Position numbers and translations under genes: made by a program. Below are positions 36,901-37,890 of a stretch of 37,890 bases of DNA, piece by piece. The first letter of the stretch is position 1. Each line of letters begins with the position of its first letter. The notes under the pieces were generated by a model. It ran no database searches and was not told the DNA's origin. It saw only the letters and a program-made list of their open reading frames with translations. This stretch comes from Chthoniobacter flavus (GTDB taxonomy: Bacteria; Verrucomicrobiota; Verrucomicrobiia; Chthoniobacterales; Terrimicrobiaceae): the NCBI GenBank assembly GCA_945903555.1, contig CAMDOJ010000002.1, positions 1 to 37,890 on the forward strand, read 5' to 3'.

Positions 36901-37056
36901 ATTGTCATTCACTGTAACGGGCGCGATCCCGCTAGGGTCAACGATTGGCTGTTTAAAGGTAGAGGCGCTTTGGGAACTGGAGGATTGGTCAGCAAAATAA
37001 AATCTGCTCAATGCGATGCAGGAAACACTCAGGCAGGTAATAATTGTTTTTTTCAT
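33967..37056 (-). CDS. Secreted subtilisin-family (S8) protease with Ig-like, IPT/TIG and lamin-tail domains
   Basis: A 1029-aa exported serine protease. An N-terminal signal-like segment (1-22) is followed by a Ser/Asn-rich low-complexity stretch and propeptide-like region to about 200. The catalytic triad is Asp217 in 'VGVWDAGS', His247 in 'DDHSTHVAGT' and Ser429 in 'YSGTSMATPNAAG'; Asn340 in 'LWAAGN' forms the oxyanion hole. Residues about 505-640 look like the beta-barrel C-terminal domain of KP-43-type subtilases. A Pro-Thr linker (643-656) leads to an Ig-like domain (660-753), an IPT/TIG domain (759-837) and a lamin-tail domain (843-970). The C-terminus ends in 'LLPKKFR', without a PEP-CTERM or LPXTG sorting signal. 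Likely role: degradation of external protein. Confidence 0.92.
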   Translation of the reverse strand: MKKTIITCLSVSCIALSRFYFADQSSSSQSASTFKQPIVDPSGIAPVTVNDNAHDALNSSQSSAQPSAIKATSPIRSTDSDALASNPTQNKASYSPQDRSESSAPANDPNPTSNEVVQLLQSTDMSNPQEREKVVARMSQIEEARMDSVLEKADQLGIPVRIDAGGGKVSVLHDFRGDQPLYRTTNNRNAAISTGANLLQASPYGLDGAGVKVGVWDAGSIRTTHRELTGRVTKKNATSPLDDHSTHVAGTIASSGVDANAKGMAPKSTIDSYDWDNDYAEMTATGAATATALASVSLSNHSYGYGANSDDMGRYEKEAQTVDALVWAMPYYLPLWAAGNEQDSLTGLGGYQSITFNSLAKNILTIGAVNDAVVAGVRNPSSGSMSSFSSWGPTDDGRIKPDLVANGVSVYSSTATSDSAYDGTYSGTSMATPNAAGSAALLQQLYANSFGQRPRASLLKALLIHTADDLGNPGPDYKFGWGLINLKAAADIVLAHKANPTAPRIIQNAITSTLKTTTTTFTWDGVSPIRATLSWTDPAGTPQTAADSRTPNVVHDLDLKITGPDGATTYFPYVMPFVGTWSAAAMSASATPGKNRVDNTEQVYLSNPNRSGTYTATVSMEGQLTTNSQPYALVITGVSGTITPPPTPTPSPTPTPLNPAPTVSLNSPTNGASITLGAQFTLAANADDLTSNGAVGVISKVEFFNGTTPLGAATAAPYSIVWKPTAAGNYILTARATDNQGAIGTSASATVSVLAALPAPTISSFAPPSGSVGTSVLINGTNLSSVTGVQFNGITASVWKIISATQISATIPLGATTGPIRVATATTSTTSSTVFTITTQLTRVVISQIYAGGGRRWSDYSHDYIELHNPDATPVRLDGWTLQLAGGSGSRWIAISLKGSIPAKGYYLVALAGGRFEYDLPKADASGYFDLAVKQGKVALMRNSAILNISSPLGLSQLSDLVGYGSANAYEGSSPAISPERYDAIFRANAGATDTNDNYEDFDWGYAAPRNSATPVTLRKNQLLPKKFR

Positions 37057-37290
37057 TGTTCAAGGTGGGTTGGGACATACATAGCATCAGACGTGCCAAA
37101 TCTTGGAACCGCGCCGGGATCCTAATCGGGAGCGAAGCGCTTGAATCCGGCATACATGAGGGACGACGGAAAATGCTGAAACCGGAGACCTGAAACCGAA
37201 GCGAGGCGATGATGCCGACGAGGACGTCAGCGTTCCGGCCGAGAACTTTTCTCCGTGTCTTTGTGTCTCCGTGAGAGGCTTGCGCCGAGA

Positions 37291-37339
37291 GACGCGCTGT
37301 GCCCCTCTTCTAAAATCTAAAAGCAAGTTGCTTTTGGTA
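37291..37339 (-). repeat. 49-bp dispersed hairpin repeat, copy B
   Basis: The - strand sequence matches 5697-5745 at 45 of 49 positions without gaps. The hairpin half is CCAAAAGCA-ACT-TGCTTTTAG, so the stem is almost preserved while the loop and one base pair vary. The tail CACAGCGCGTC is identical in both copies. Confidence 0.8.
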
Positions 37340-37480
37340 TCAGAGGCTCATCAATACTGAGGCACACAGCAAGCGAGATGAAAAGTCATTCCCAGATCGG
37401 GATCAGAAACTGGCCAAATGGCTAGGCTGACAGTGGTGGCTGCATGTTTTACAAATTTTAATTCACTAACCCCCTTTTAA

Positions 37481-37618
37481 ATGAAATCTGCATACCTAAT
37501 GAGTAGGTTTTTTCTTCTGCTGGCATCGTCTGAGATGGGGCTGTGCAAATCGGGCTCAGACGACTTTATGTCGGACCCCATGAGGATACCAACACCGGCG
37601 GCAAGCGATCTTTTCTAA
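37481..37618 (+). CDS. Possible small open reading frame with hydrophobic N-terminus
   Basis: Forty-five codons from ATG 37481 to TAA 37618, starting 'MKSAYLMSRFFLLLASSE' and ending 'PTPAASDLF'. The start resembles a short signal or membrane segment. No ribosome-binding site of note precedes it and no family is recognised. It ends 26 bases before the fucosidase start, so it could be a leader peptide, a relic or chance. Low confidence. Confidence 0.2.
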   Translation: MKSAYLMSRFFLLLASSEMGLCKSGSDDFMSDPMRIPTPAASDLF

Positions 37619-37644
37619 GCAATAATTCCGAAGTCAAAAACCTT

Positions 37645-37890
37645 ATGATCAAATTGTCCTTCAAATTCCTCCTTTACTCAGTCTTCGCGATAGCCCCCCT
37701 TGTTGCGAACGAACCAGTAAAACACTACGAGTCAACGTGGAATTCCTTATCGAATCGGAAAACGCCGCAGTGGCTTCGGGAGGGAAAGTTTGGTATTTAT
37801 ACTCATTGGGGGGTGTATTCCGTTCCAGCTCAAGGGCCGAATGGGACTTGGTATTCGTACTCCATTTACAATTCACCGAATGGGCCTGAG
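37645..37890 (+). CDS. Alpha-L-fucosidase (GH29), N-terminal part, runs off the window
   Basis: The first 82 codons of a gene that continues past the window end. Residues 1-21 form a signal peptide with probable cleavage after Ala21 ('APLVANEP'). The mature start 'WLREGKFGIYTHWGVYSVPA' (43-62), then 'GTWYS' is the conserved beginning of the GH29 catalytic barrel. It releases L-fucose from host or algal glycans; the export signal points to periplasmic or external action. The nucleophile lies further downstream and cannot be checked here. Confidence 0.9.
   Translation, partial: MIKLSFKFLLYSVFAIAPLVANEPVKHYESTWNSLSNRKTPQWLREGKFGIYTHWGVYSVPAQGPNGTWYSYSIYNSPNGPE

Larger units (their letters stand above)
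37057..37644. other. Intergenic region with repeats between subtilase and fucosidase
   Basis: About 590 bases upstream of both divergent genes. It holds a doubled CTGAAACCG (37176-37184 and 37190-37198), three imperfect 8-base units TCTCCGTG/TCTTTGTG/TCTCCGTG (37250-37273) and copy B of the 49-bp repeat. Open frames crossing the repeats (for example 37087-37326 on the - strand) look spurious. A 45-codon frame at 37481-37618 is described separately. Promoters for both genes should lie here, but I cannot pick them out. Confidence 0.65.

Noticed and set aside
37087-37326. 79-codon - strand frame upstream of the subtilase
   Set aside because: Made of repeat sequence (8-base units and the 49-bp repeat); not a plausible protein.
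37661-37876. 71-codon - strand frame opposite the fucosidase start
   Set aside because: The + strand encodes a clear GH29 N-terminus with a signal peptide.

Overview
This is a 37.9 kb stretch of a chromosome that most resembles a Gram-negative member of the Planctomycetota-Verrucomicrobiota group, probably Verrucomicrobiota. That placement is an inference. It rests on the gene mix (TamB, a fused SpmA-SpmB protein in what looks like a non-sporulator, a large secreted subtilase with a lamin-tail domain, a secreted GH29 fucosidase) and on intergenic repeat sequence of a kind I associate with that phylum. I saw no rRNA, tRNA, CRISPR array, insertion sequence or prophage.

Region 1 (1-7.1 kb) is housekeeping: the 3' end of a tamB-like gene followed by an ArsC/Spx-family gene on the + strand, then lepA-lepB (EF4 and signal peptidase I) on the - strand. 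A divergent small membrane-anchored protein of unknown function follows, then a gene-free 640 bp stretch rich in palindromes, then obg on the - strand.

Region 2 (7.2-18.4 kb) holds a + strand omega-aminotransferase and a tightly packed - strand operon, menF-menD-menH-menB-menA-menC-menE. Three further genes (a DUF2062 membrane protein, a possible CruF-like membrane protein and an 82-aa protein) continue the same chain. Most junctions overlap, and several starts are GTG or TTG. A divergent hot-dog thioesterase next to menF is a good candidate for the DHNA-CoA hydrolase. Together these cover chorismate to demethylmenaquinone by the classical o-succinylbenzoate route. Only the final methyltransferase (MenG/UbiE) is absent from the window.

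Region 3 (18.4-27.5 kb) holds a membrane-anchored lytic transglycosylase, the SpmA-SpmB fusion, a cNMP-binding-fold protein without a DNA-binding domain, dnaB, rplI with a very clear intrinsic terminator, recD2, a two-domain Usp-like protein, an EVE-domain protein and tmk.

Region 4 (27.5-32.6 kb) holds a VapBC toxin-antitoxin pair, gnd (pentose phosphate pathway) and glgP (glycogen breakdown). gnd and glgP each end in a strong intrinsic terminator.

Region 5 (32.7-37.9 kb) is accessory. It has a two-gene module of unknown function, in which a 72-aa integrase-arm-like protein is translationally coupled to a 212-aa protein and which looks more GC-rich than its surroundings. It also has a 1029-aa secreted subtilase, an intergenic region carrying a second copy of a 49-bp hairpin repeat also found at 5.7 kb, and the start of a secreted alpha-L-fucosidase that runs off the window. 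The two-gene module and the dispersed repeat are the best candidates for something not yet described.
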